From Streptomyces platensis (lineage in GTDB: Bacteria > Actinomycetota > Actinomycetes > Streptomycetales > Streptomycetaceae), in contig NZ_CP023691.1 in NCBI RefSeq assembly GCF_008704855.1, forward strand, positions 620,001 to 684,000: a stretch of 64,000 nucleotides of DNA, written 5' to 3'. A program made the position numbers and the translations under genes. Under the pieces are notes generated by a model. The model saw only the letters and a program-made list of their open reading frames with translations, was not told the DNA's origin and searched no databases. Shown here in pieces: positions 35,046 through 43,541 of the stretch (position 1 is its first letter; every line of letters starts with the position of its first letter).

Positions 35046-36838
35046 ACGAATCTCCAGGGCGTGGGGACGACGAGGGAGCCGTGGGGGTCACGGGTGAGGG
35101 CACCGCTGAGGCGCCGGTCCTGCGGGAGCGCACCGAGGTCGGTGGTGACGGCGGTCGCGGCCAGCCCGTCGGCCCGCAGCGCGGCGAGCGCCTGCTCGGA
35201 GGTGAGCTCCGTCCACCGGGCCGCGCGGGCTCCGGCGGCGGAAGCGGAGTCGTCGGCGGGGGCGATCCAGCCGTCGGCGGTCGGCAGCGGACGGCGGAAG
35301 CCCGCGGGGCGGCGGAGCGCCCCGCGGGCCGCCGCCCGGCGCAGCGCCGGTGCGGTGAGCGCTTCCGCGGCGCCCAGCAGCGAGGACTCCACCCGTACGC
35401 CGCTGCCGCTGCGTTCGCGCAGCAGCAGCCCGGCGACCACGGCTTCCGCACCGAGCAGTCCGCCGAGGACATCGATGAGGGTCATCAGGGACGGCGCGGG
35501 CGGTTCGTCGGCTGGGCGGGCCAGCGCGCCGATGCCCATCCGGGCCTGGACCATGAAGTCGGTCCCCATCGGGGCATCGGGCAGCCGCCCCGCCCAGCCG
35601 CTGGTGTAGGCGTACACCAGCCCCGGGTTGACGGCCGCCAGCCGGTCGCCGTCCAGGCCGAGCTGTTCGGCCTTGCCCGGCGCCCAGTTGTGCAGGAAGA
35701 CATCGGCGCCGGAGGCCAGCTCCCGCAACTCGGCCTGTCCGACAGGGGACTTGATGTCGATCTGTACGGCGTTCTTGCCCCGGTTGAGCGCGAGCCACCG
35801 GGCGGAGACGTCCTCGCAGCAGGGCGGCATACCGCGCAGCGGGTCACCGCCCGGGGGTTCGATCCGCAGGACCTCCGCCCCGAGCTGGCGGAGCAGATGG
35901 GCGGCGAGCGGGGCCTGGATGCGGCGGCCGGCTTCGAGGACCGTCAGACCGGAGAGGGGAAGAGCGGCGTGGGCGGCGGGTCCGGTGGCCGGCAGGGGCT
36001 GGTCCGCGGTCCGCGGGGTCAGACTCCAGGGTGCGGTGCCGTCCGTCGTTCCGGGCAGTGCGGGCGGGGCGTGCAGGGGGCACACCTCTGCTCCCGAGGT
36101 GGCGGCGGCCTGTCGCACCCGCGCCCAGGGCACGGCACGGGCCGCCCGGTGCAGGGCCTCGGGTATCGGGGCGCAGGCGGTGGCGTAGCGGAACTGGAAG
36201 GGCTGCCAGCCGGTGCGGATCGCCTCCTCGGGGGCGCCGAGCTCCCGCCAGAAACGGGCCCAGGGGGCGGGGTCCAGCGCCTCCAGCTCGAAGCGGGTGC
36301 CGCACCGGGCGGTGAACGGCGGCCCGCCCGGGGCCAGCGGTACGGCTTCGGTCTCCGGGGCGTTCGCCGCCGCGAGGTACTGGCCGAGGGTGAGCAGCGC
36401 GGCCCGGTCGGCGCCGGTGGTGACCTGTGCGGGGTGCGCGCCGCCGCGCGCCCGGCCGAGCAGGGCGGCCAGCAGGCCCTGCACGGTGAGCACGGAGGCG
36501 CAGGTGGCGGCGTAGTCGACGGCGAGACCACGCGGCCGGCCGTCGCGTCTGCCGTGCACCTGCATCATGCCGGTGGCCGCCTGGACGGTGGGCTCGTCGA
36601 CGGCGTCCGCGTCCGGCAGGACATCGGCCCAGGCGGTGTGCGCGGTGGCCGTGCCCGGCGCGCCGGTGGCCTCGAACGTCGCGGGCCCGGTGTGCGCTCC
36701 GGGCGTCTGCGGTGTCAGGGTCGCGCCGAGCGCCCGCAGATGGCCGGCCGCCGGCGCGGTGAGCGCCGACGGGCCCGCGACCCGGACGGTCACCTCCTCC
36801 AGCGGTCGGGACGCGCGGATGACGGCAGGGTGTCCCAC
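35042..36838 (-). CDS. Two-domain CaiB/BaiF-type CoA transferase
   Basis: The 598-residue protein is longer than the usual about 400-residue CaiB. Its C-terminal half is a class III CoA-transferase: LSGLTVLEAGRRIQAPLAAHLLRQLGAEVLRIEPP, LALNRGKNAVQIDIK, VFLHNWAPGKAEQLGLD and the catalytic Asp in GTDFMVQA. The N-terminal about 290 residues look like a second, degenerate CaiB-like domain (ALLTLGQYLAAANA; FELEALDPAPWARFWRELGAPEE). GTG 36838 is chosen behind GGAG. Its stop overlaps the ligase start, so ligase and transferase are co-translated. Confidence 0.83.
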   Translation of the reverse strand: MGHPAVIRASRPLEEVTVRVAGPSALTAPAAGHLRALGATLTPQTPGAHTGPATFEATGAPGTATAHTAWADVLPDADAVDEPTVQAATGMMQVHGRRDGRPRGLAVDYAATCASVLTVQGLLAALLGRARGGAHPAQVTTGADRAALLTLGQYLAAANAPETEAVPLAPGGPPFTARCGTRFELEALDPAPWARFWRELGAPEEAIRTGWQPFQFRYATACAPIPEALHRAARAVPWARVRQAAATSGAEVCPLHAPPALPGTTDGTAPWSLTPRTADQPLPATGPAAHAALPLSGLTVLEAGRRIQAPLAAHLLRQLGAEVLRIEPPGGDPLRGMPPCCEDVSARWLALNRGKNAVQIDIKSPVGQAELRELASGADVFLHNWAPGKAEQLGLDGDRLAAVNPGLVYAYTSGWAGRLPDAPMGTDFMVQARMGIGALARPADEPPAPSLMTLIDVLGGLLGAEAVVAGLLLRERSGSGVRVESSLLGAAEALTAPALRRAAARGALRRPAGFRRPLPTADGWIAPADDSASAAGARAARWTELTSEQALAALRADGLAATAVTTDLGALPQDRRLSGALTRDPHGSLVVPTPWRFV

Positions 36839-36986
36839 GGCACTCCTCTCCGGCGGCGGACTGCCGCCTGGTTCACACACAGCCACGGGAACCGGACGGC
36901 GTCCCGCGCCGACCAACTCCACGGCCAGTAAGTCGGACTGTCGGTTCACCGAGTTCCCGGTGAATGTGGAGGAGGCCGTGCACGCC

Positions 36987-38234
36987 ATGAACCCTGAGCA
37001 GCACCTGTCGGCGACGGACCCGCCCCTCGGGGCCGCCGGACTCGGGCAGCCCGGCTGCCCGCCGGAGGCCGCGGCCCTGCGCGAGCGGGTCAGGGCGTTC
37101 GTACGGGAGCGGGTGATGCCGTGCGAGCCGGTGCTGGACGCGGGGGGCGACGCGGCGCGCACCACCCTGCGCGGACTCCAGACCGAGGCGAAGCGGGCGG
37201 GGCTGTGGGCCCTGCCGCTGCCTGAGGAGTACGGCGGCCAGGGGCTCGGCCTGCCGCTCTACTTCCATGTCGCGGAGGCCGAGGGAGCCAGCGACCACGG
37301 CCCCGCCGCACTCGGCTCGGCACCCCTCCTCGATGTGCTGATGCTCGCCCGGCACGCCGACGGCACCGTGCGGGACCGGTTTCTGCGGCGCATCGCCGAC
37401 GGCGAGGTGCGGACCTGTTATGCGATGACCGAGCCCGAAACCCCCGGAACCGACCCGGGATTGACCGCGACCCGGGCCGTCTCGGACACCGCGGGCGGCT
37501 GGGTGCTGCACGGCCGCAAGTGGTTCACCTCGGGCGCGGGCGACGCCGATCTGGTCACCGTGCTGGCGCGGGTGGATGACGAAGGGCCCGGAACGGACAG
37601 CCTGTCGCTGTTTCTGGTGCCCGCGTCCGCCGCGGGGTTCACGGTGGTGCGGGAGCTGCCGGTCCTGGGCGCCGGCGGCCAGTGGGAGATCGAGCTCGAC
37701 GGGGTCGCCGTACCGCCCGAGCAGGTGGTGGGAGCCCCCGGCCAGGCGTTGCGGATCGCCGGGGAGAGGCTGGTGCTCGGCCGGGTGCTGCGATGTCTGC
37801 GCTGGCTGGGACAGGCCGAGCGGGCCTTCGATCTGATGTGCCTGCGGGCCCGGTCGCGGAGCCAGTCGGCCGGGCCGCTGGCGGACCGTCAGCTCGTTCA
37901 GCAGATGGTCTTCGACTCGCTGCTGGCGATTCGTGCCACCCGGCCGCTGGTCCATGAGGCGGCGGCCCGGCTGGCCGCGGGCGGCGACGCCCGGCTGGAG
38001 ACCGGTCTGGCCAAGGTGGCGGCGGCCCGCATGCTTCAGCAGGTGGCCGACGCCGCGATCCAGGTGCACGGCGCGGCCGGGCTCGGTCCGGACACCGCGC
38101 TGCCGGGGCTGTTCCGCACCGGCCGCACGGCCAGGCTGCTGGACGGCCCCGACGAACTGCACATCACGGCGGTGGCCCGCCGGGTGCTGCGCGGTTACCC
38201 CGTCACGTCGCGAACGGAGCCATCCGGCCGGTGA
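36987..38234 (+). CDS. Acyl-CoA dehydrogenase
   Basis: The 415-residue protein has the ACAD fold: LRERVRAFVRERVMPCEPVLDA, the FAD-binding CYAMTEPETPGTDP and WVLHGRKWFTSGAGDADLVTVLARVD, and the C-terminal helix bundle (AAARMLQQVADAAIQVHGAAGLGPDTAL). It is divergent from the ligase/transferase operon, probably part of the same pathway. The ATG at 36987 (or GTG 36978) sits behind GGAGGAGG. Its last 32 bases overlap the end of the convergent GH88-like gene. Confidence 0.86.
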   Translation: MNPEQHLSATDPPLGAAGLGQPGCPPEAAALRERVRAFVRERVMPCEPVLDAGGDAARTTLRGLQTEAKRAGLWALPLPEEYGGQGLGLPLYFHVAEAEGASDHGPAALGSAPLLDVLMLARHADGTVRDRFLRRIADGEVRTCYAMTEPETPGTDPGLTATRAVSDTAGGWVLHGRKWFTSGAGDADLVTVLARVDDEGPGTDSLSLFLVPASAAGFTVVRELPVLGAGGQWEIELDGVAVPPEQVVGAPGQALRIAGERLVLGRVLRCLRWLGQAERAFDLMCLRARSRSQSAGPLADRQLVQQMVFDSLLAIRATRPLVHEAAARLAAGGDARLETGLAKVAAARMLQQVADAAIQVHGAAGLGPDTALPGLFRTGRTARLLDGPDELHITAVARRVLRGYPVTSRTEPSGR

Positions 38235-39474
38235 GCAGGGCAAGCCCCACCGCCAGGAAGAAGTCGCCCCAGATCAGCTCATGGCGCGGGGCGAGGGCGC
38301 GGGCGGCGTCGTAGCACCCGTCCGTCAGCGCCCCACGGGCCGAGAGATGGCCGGTGCACAGGCGGTGCAGGATCTGCCGGGCCCGCGCGGTCAGCCGGTC
38401 GGCTTCGCTCCCGCGGCCCGTCGCCCGCGCCAGGGCGGCCAGCTTCAGCAGGGCCACCGACTCGATGGCGGCCGCGGAGGTGTCGAGCGGGCCGGACGGT
38501 TGGTCCTCCTGTGCCGGCGGGACGAGCGGGGCGGCCGGGGAGGGCAGCAACACGGTGAACCGGGCGGCCGGGGCGAGCCGCGGTGCGGTGAGCGGGGCGG
38601 CCGGCGCGAGCCGTGGTGCCGTGATCCGGCCCGCCGGGGCGAGCCGCGGTGCGGTGAGCTGTCCCGCCGCTTCCCACAGGGCCCCGGCCGCCCGGGAGTT
38701 GAGCCCGTCGGCGAGGCAGTGGAGTCCGTCCGCGAGGGCGAGCAGCAGCCAGGGCGTGGTGCGGCTCCATCCCGGCGCGGGTTCGGCGCAGGGCGTCCAG
38801 CCGTCATCGGGCCCGGCCTGCCATGCCGGGCGCGGTGGTTTCTCGCTGCGGCTCAGCGTCAGATGCCGGGTCAGATGGCCGTACGCCGCGCGCTCTCCCT
38901 CCGCACCCAGACCCGCCAGCAGCGGCACCAGCCCCGGCACCGCGTCCACCCGTGCCAGCATCCGGGGGCCGCCGAACGCCTCGCCCCAGGGCACCAGTTG
39001 CCGCTCCGGGTCGTAGGCCGCCAGACAGGACCGGGCCGCTCTCTCCCGCAGCCCGGCCGCCAGGCCGTCGCCCCCGGGCCCCGCGGCGAGCCCGGTGCCG
39101 TACCAGAAGATCAGCCCGCGGGTGGCGGTGTCCTGGTCGATCCAGTGGGCCAGTCTCCGTGTGCAGGCGGCCGCGGCCGACCGGTCCTGGGGAGCGCCGG
39201 ACGCGAGGGCGCGCAGCCAGAGCAGTCCGGCCCAGAAGCCACCCGTCCAGGACCCCCGGGAGGTGGTCTTCCAGGTGCCGGTCTCCGGGTCGGCGTACAG
39301 CGGAAAGCGCGGCCCCACTTCGGCCGCGGTCTGCCCGGTCCGCTCCAGCACCGCCGCCCAGGCACGGTCGGCCCATGGCACGTGGCCAGTCGCCGCACGG
39401 CTCTGCTGATGGCTCTGCTGATGGGTCTGCTCACGGCTCTGCTCATGGGCGGTCCCATGGGTGGGCTCATGCAT
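38203..39474 (-). CDS. Glycoside hydrolase family 88-like protein (unsaturated glucuronyl hydrolase fold)
   Basis: The 423-residue protein has the GH88-type six-hairpin pattern: SWTGGFWAGLLWLRALA, RGLIFWYGTGLAAG, LVPLLAG and a terminal SARGALTDGCYDAARALAPRHELIWGDFFLAVGLALLTG. Family members cleave unsaturated uronic-acid disaccharides. Two unusual low-complexity parts lie outside the core fold: an N-terminal HxxT/HxxS tract, and a central TAPRLAPA triplicate. The ATG at 39474 overlaps the MFS stop by 8 bases. Confidence 0.75.
   Translation of the reverse strand: MHEPTHGTAHEQSREQTHQQSHQQSRAATGHVPWADRAWAAVLERTGQTAAEVGPRFPLYADPETGTWKTTSRGSWTGGFWAGLLWLRALASGAPQDRSAAAACTRRLAHWIDQDTATRGLIFWYGTGLAAGPGGDGLAAGLRERAARSCLAAYDPERQLVPWGEAFGGPRMLARVDAVPGLVPLLAGLGAEGERAAYGHLTRHLTLSRSEKPPRPAWQAGPDDGWTPCAEPAPGWSRTTPWLLLALADGLHCLADGLNSRAAGALWEAAGQLTAPRLAPAGRITAPRLAPAAPLTAPRLAPAARFTVLLPSPAAPLVPPAQEDQPSGPLDTSAAAIESVALLKLAALARATGRGSEADRLTARARQILHRLCTGHLSARGALTDGCYDAARALAPRHELIWGDFFLAVGLALLTGRMAPFAT
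38567..38665 (-). repeat. 33-base tandem repeat inside the GH88-like gene
   Basis: Three consecutive 33-base units starting at about 38567, 38600 and 38633. They encode three 11-residue copies of LTAPRLAPAxx. The repeat is in frame, so copy-number change alters protein length without disrupting it. Confidence 0.85.
39399..39470 (-). repeat. 12-base minisatellite at the start of the GH88-like gene
   Basis: Six adjacent 12-base units. The two outermost on the high-coordinate side are diverged (gggcggtcccat, gggtgggctcat), and the four at 39399-39446 are near-identical (ggctctgctgat twice, gggtctgctcac, ggctctgctcat). In the coding frame they give HEPT, HGTA, HEQS, REQT, HQQS and HQQS. Confidence 0.88.
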
Positions 39475-40690
39475 CGGGTCCTCCGGTACGACGCAGCATC
39501 AGGGGAACGGCGATCGCCGACGCCGCCGCGAACTCGGCCGCCACCAGGAACCAGCCCGGCCCGTATCCGTTCGCGGAGACCAACGCACCGAACAGGGGCG
39601 GTCCCACCGCGAACCCCGCGAAGAACCCCGCCGACACCAGGGCGGAGTCCTTCCCGGCCCGGCCGGGCGCCGCCTTCCGCAGCACCAGCACCATGGAGAC
39701 GGCATTGGCGGACACCGCGAACGAGCCGACCGCGACGGCGGCCACCCACACCAGCGGGTGTGCCCGGAGCGCGGCGGCGAGCAGCAGTGCGGCACCCACC
39801 GCACCCGCCGCGAGCAGCGTCGGCAGCGCCTCGGCCCATCCCGGCCGCCCCGCCGCCCGTGCCCAGCCGACCCGCCCGCCGATACCGGCCAAGCCCAGGA
39901 CGGCCACCAGTGCCGCCGCCGTGGTCGGTGTCATCCCGAGGCGTTGCGAACCGAACAGCGCCAGGTAGGTGTTGACCGAGGCGATACCGCAGCCGAGCAG
40001 CAGGGAGAAGGCGGCCAGCCGCCAGGTGTCGCGAGGGGACGAGGCCGCGGCCGACGGGCCCGTGGTGGCCGGTGGCGGGTCGGCCGGCAGGGCCCGGGCC
40101 GCCCAGAGCGCGGCCACCGCCGCCGCGGCGGCCGCCGACCAGACCGCACCGCGCCAGCCCACCCCCGCCGCCAACAGCGACAACGGCAGTCCCGCCACGA
40201 ACGCCCCGCACTGCACCCCCGACTGCTTCCACCCGGTGACGGCGGCCCGGCGTTCGGCCGGAACGGCGGCGAGAATCACCTTGTTGGTGGCGGGGTTGGC
40301 CAGCGCCTGCGGTACACCGCCGAGTGCGACGGCCAGCAGCAGCACGCTCGCCCCCGGCACGGCGCCGATGAGCGCCAGCGAGGCGGCGGTGAGCAGCAGC
40401 AGTGCGATCAGACAGTGCCGGGGTCCCACCCGGTCCACCAGCCGGCCCGCCATCGGCGACAGCACGGCCGCCGCCCCGAAGCCCGCCGTGGTGGTCAGGC
40501 CCAGCACCGTGCGCGAGATCCTCAACTCCCCGACCAGCCGCGGCCCGAGCGCCCCGATCACGAACAGCTGGAGCATGGAGAACGCCATCGCCGTCGTGAG
40601 CAGCACGGTCAGCGCCCGGCCGCCCGGCGCCCGTGCGGTGCCCCCGTCCGGCCCGGCGGCCTCCCGCTCCTTGCCACGTTTCACCAGCAT
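39467..40690 (-). CDS. MFS transporter
   Basis: The 407-residue protein has 12 predicted membrane segments and the cytoplasmic motif MAGRLVDRVGPRHC between helices 2 and 3, typical of the major facilitator superfamily. The ATG at 40690 sits behind GGAGGGG. It ends inside the first codons of the GH88-like gene, so the two are translationally coupled. A sugar or uronide permease paired with the hydrolase is plausible. Confidence 0.83.
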   Translation of the reverse strand: MLVKRGKEREAAGPDGGTARAPGGRALTVLLTTAMAFSMLQLFVIGALGPRLVGELRISRTVLGLTTTAGFGAAAVLSPMAGRLVDRVGPRHCLIALLLLTAASLALIGAVPGASVLLLAVALGGVPQALANPATNKVILAAVPAERRAAVTGWKQSGVQCGAFVAGLPLSLLAAGVGWRGAVWSAAAAAAVAALWAARALPADPPPATTGPSAAASSPRDTWRLAAFSLLLGCGIASVNTYLALFGSQRLGMTPTTAAALVAVLGLAGIGGRVGWARAAGRPGWAEALPTLLAAGAVGAALLLAAALRAHPLVWVAAVAVGSFAVSANAVSMVLVLRKAAPGRAGKDSALVSAGFFAGFAVGPPLFGALVSANGYGPGWFLVAAEFAAASAIAVPLMLRRTGGPDA

Positions 40691-41008
40691 GGGCCCCTCC
40701 CGACAGCTCCGGCCCCTCTCCGGGCCCCGGTCCAGTCAGTCGTACGGTCCCGGCGCCTGGTTCCCGGCAGCCCTGCGGGGGAGGGAGAGAACTCGCCGCA
40801 CCGTGCGGTGGCACGTGCGGACTGCACCGGGAGCTGCGGATCTCGACGGCCCGCCACGAAGTCCCACCGCGCCCGCCGACTCACCCAACCGCCGACTCAC
40901 CCACCCGGCGGCCGCCCGCTGGCCGGTCCGCACCCTACGGGCGAGGGTGGCCGTGTGACCGCCATACCGCGGTCCGCTGTCGCATGGGCTGAAGCATGGG
41001 AGAGCCGG
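40691..41008. other. Intergenic region before the GYD gene
   Basis: These 318 bases lie between the divergent MFS and GYD genes. Short direct repeats of a ccgactcaccca type occur near 40875-40905. No ORF with homology is present. Confidence 0.5.
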
Positions 41009-41329
41009 ATGCCGAAGTACCTGGTGCAGGCCAGCTATACCGCCGAGGGCATGAAGGGCCTGCTCGCCGAGGGCGGCACCGGACGCAAGGCGGCTGTCGA
41101 GCAGGTGGTCAGCTCGTGCGGCGGCACGCTGGAGACGCTCTACTTCGCCTACGGGGACGACGACTTCTACTGCGTTCTCGACTTCCCCGACCATGTGTCG
41201 ATGGCCGCCATCGCCATGACCGTCCGTGCCAGTGGAGCCCTGCACTCCAAGACGATTCCGCTGCTGACCGTCGAGGAGATCGACGAGGCCGCCAGGAAGT
41301 CGGTCGCCTTCCGCCCGCCGGGGGCGTAA
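41009..41329 (+). CDS. GYD domain protein
   Basis: The 106-residue protein shows the GYD family pattern: start KYLVQASYTAEGMKGLL, then GGTLETLYFAYGDDDFYCVLDFPD and a C-terminal LLTVEEIDEAARKS. The ferredoxin-like GYD fold has no established reaction. The ATG at 41009 has only a weak AGAG upstream. It is 130 bases before the phosphatase gene and in the same direction. Confidence 0.82.
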   Translation: MPKYLVQASYTAEGMKGLLAEGGTGRKAAVEQVVSSCGGTLETLYFAYGDDDFYCVLDFPDHVSMAAIAMTVRASGALHSKTIPLLTVEEIDEAARKSVAFRPPGA

Positions 41330-41459
41330 CCCGCCGCCGCCGGGGACGGACCCGCGGCGGTGCTCGACACCGACAACGGACGCGGGCCACGCCGCGGCTG
41401 TGGAAGGCGGGCCTGACGAGGGTCAGCAGCACCGGGCCGCGGGAGGATGGGCAGGGAGC

Positions 41460-42704
41460 GTGAGCAGACCGGAGCTCGATCATGCGGCGCTGTTCGCCGC
41501 GACCCCGAGCGCGTGCCTGGTCCTCGATCCGGAGCTGGTCATCGTGGACGTCAACCAGGCGTACCTGCACGCGACCCTGCGGACCCGCGACGAGCTGCTC
41601 GGGCAGTACGTCTTCGACGCCTTTCCCGACAACCCCGAGGACCCCGACGCCGAAGGGGTGCAGAACCTGCACCCCTCACTGCGCCGCGTGCTGTCCACCG
41701 GGGAGCCGGACACGATGGCGGTGCAGAGGTACGACATCCCCGTGACGGAGCGGCCCGGGGAGTTCGAGGAGCGCTGGTGGTCCACGATCAACACCCCCGT
41801 CCCAGGGCCGGACGGCAGAGTGGCGTGGATCATCCACCGGGTCGAGGACGTGACCGCTTTCGTCCACTCCCGCCGGTCCCGTCCGATGCCCGGCGGGCGG
41901 CTGAGCGAACGCGAGGAGGCGATGGAGGCCGAGCTGTACGTCCGGGCCCGCGCGCTCCAGCACCTCAACGAGGAACTGCGCCGGGCCCACGCCCGCGAAC
42001 GCCAGGTCGCCCTCACCCTCCAGGAGGCCATGCTCCACTCCCCCGACCTCGCCGGGCACCGTGACATCGCGGTGCGCTACCTCCCCGCCATCGGCTCCTT
42101 GAACGTGTGCGGCGACTGGTATGACATCGTCGACCTCCCCGGGGGCGGTTTCGCCGTCGCGGTCGGCGATGTCGTCGGCCACGGGCTGGACGCCGCCGCC
42201 GTCATGGGCATGCTCCGCAGCGCCCTCAGTGCCGCCGCCCGCTCCGTCGAGGGTCCCGCCCAGGCACTGAAAGTGCTCGGCCTGTACGCCCGCTCCGTCG
42301 ACAAGGCGCTGGCCACCACCGCCGTCCAGGCACTGATCGACACCGCCGGCCGCCAGGTCACCTACAGCAGCGCCGGCCACCCCCCGCCCGTCCTGCTGCA
42401 CGCCGACGGCACCCACGAACTCCTGGACCGCGCCACCGACCCGCCCCTGGGCGCCCACCCCGAACAGGTGCCGCGCCCCCAGGCCCACCTGCCGTACGTG
42501 CCGGGCGACACCCTCGTCCTCTACACCGACGGGCTCATCGAACGCCGCGACGAGGACATCGACACCGGCCTCACCCGCCTCACCGACGCCCTCGCCCGCT
42601 ACAGCACATTCAGCCCCGAACGCCTCGCTGACGCCCTGCTCGCCCGCCTCGGCGTCAGCGCCGGCGCCCGCGACGACATCGCCCTCGTCGTCGTCCGGCT
42701 GTAG
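41460..42704 (+). CDS. PAS-PP2C (SpoIIE-type) phosphatase
   Basis: The 414-residue protein has one PAS domain (AATPSACLVLDPELVIVDVNQAYLHATLRTRDELLGQYVFDAF, about 10-130), a coiled linker with two helices (EREEAMEAELYVRARALQHLNEEL), and a SpoIIE phosphatase domain from about 180 (NVCGDWYDIVDLP, VAVGDVVGHGLDAA, YSSAGHPPPVLL, LYTDGLIERRD, ARDDIALVVV). The VCGDWYD box has Cys where the related proteins have Gly. It lacks the GAF domain of the larger paralogues. GTG 41460 is chosen behind GGGAG. Confidence 0.86.
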   Translation: MSRPELDHAALFAATPSACLVLDPELVIVDVNQAYLHATLRTRDELLGQYVFDAFPDNPEDPDAEGVQNLHPSLRRVLSTGEPDTMAVQRYDIPVTERPGEFEERWWSTINTPVPGPDGRVAWIIHRVEDVTAFVHSRRSRPMPGGRLSEREEAMEAELYVRARALQHLNEELRRAHARERQVALTLQEAMLHSPDLAGHRDIAVRYLPAIGSLNVCGDWYDIVDLPGGGFAVAVGDVVGHGLDAAAVMGMLRSALSAAARSVEGPAQALKVLGLYARSVDKALATTAVQALIDTAGRQVTYSSAGHPPPVLLHADGTHELLDRATDPPLGAHPEQVPRPQAHLPYVPGDTLVLYTDGLIERRDEDIDTGLTRLTDALARYSTFSPERLADALLARLGVSAGARDDIALVVVRL

Positions 42705-42733
42705 TTCCGGCGGATGCCTGATGCAAGGAGCCG

Positions 42734-43177
42734 TCAGTCACTGCCGCAGGGCAGCGGGTCGGCGAAAGAGCGCTCCCCGGCGATGAAGGCCGCGACCGTG
42801 CCATCGGGAATCCGGGCCCCGACCGCACGCTCGGCCGCTTGACGGCTCATACCTATGCGCAGCGGGCCCATCCCGTTGACCGTGATGGGCTGGGCGCTCA
42901 GATCGACGGGGTCGCGCTTGGCGGCCTCGGCACGGTTCCGCGCCATGAACCGGCAGGTGTCCCCAACCACCGTGATATGAGGAGGAGATGAGGGAACATC
43001 AGCATCGGAGGCAGGGGTCACCACATTCCGCCCGACCTCCTGGCCGTCAACCGTGCGCAGGGAACAGGTGTCAGCGGGAGCTGCGGTGACGGCAGGGGGC
43101 ACGCCCACCGCGAGCCCCACAGCGAGCATGGGCGCGCAGGTAAGCGTCATGAATTTGCGACGTGCACTCCGCGTCAT
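42734..43177 (-). CDS. Small secreted protein of unknown function
   Basis: The 147-residue protein has a signal peptide (MTRSARRKFMTLTCAPMLAVGLAVGVPPAVTA). The mature part has a Cys pair near each end and a C-terminal segment VNGMGPLRIGMSRQAAERAVG, a pattern common in small actinobacterial secreted proteins. ATG 43177 has GGAG 8 bases upstream; in-frame starts at 43192 and 43210 are alternatives. Confidence 0.6.
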   Translation of the reverse strand: MTRSARRKFMTLTCAPMLAVGLAVGVPPAVTAAPADTCSLRTVDGQEVGRNVVTPASDADVPSSPPHITVVGDTCRFMARNRAEAAKRDPVDLSAQPITVNGMGPLRIGMSRQAAERAVGARIPDGTVAAFIAGERSFADPLPCGSD

Positions 43178-43541
43178 GGTCAGTGGCTCCATGCGTACAG
43201 GCGTCGGCACTTGAGTGCTCTCAGCACATCACAGCTCACAGAGGCTCGCATCTTCGTGCCGCTCCCCAGAGACACGCTCCCCGCAGAACAGGGCAGGGCA
43301 GAAGTCCAGTTGAGGCTCACCGCCGCGATGGAACACTGCGCCCTTCCGCGGTCTCGCCCGTGCAGATGCATCCGACAGGCATGGAGCGCACGATGGAAGA
43401 GGAAGATCCAGATCCTCGTCTTGCTCGGGATTTCCGATGATGGAGCATCCAGGACTTCACTGCACAAAGGGCCGTTCCGCACAGCGGAAGGGCCTCGGGC
43501 ACTACCGTTGCGGCGCTCGACCAGGAGTCATCGGCCCCGTG
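43178..43541. other. Intergenic region between two small secreted-protein genes
   Basis: These 364 bases separate divergent genes. Open frames here lack homology and convincing starts. No strong palindrome was found. Confidence 0.5.

Noticed and set aside
34862..36931. 689-residue plus-strand frame opposite the CoA transferase
   Set aside because: Shadow of the well-supported transferase and ligase genes.
36567..36986. Upstream extension of the acyl-CoA dehydrogenase
   Set aside because: It runs back over the divergent transferase gene and lacks homology; the ATG after GGAGGAGG is the likely start.
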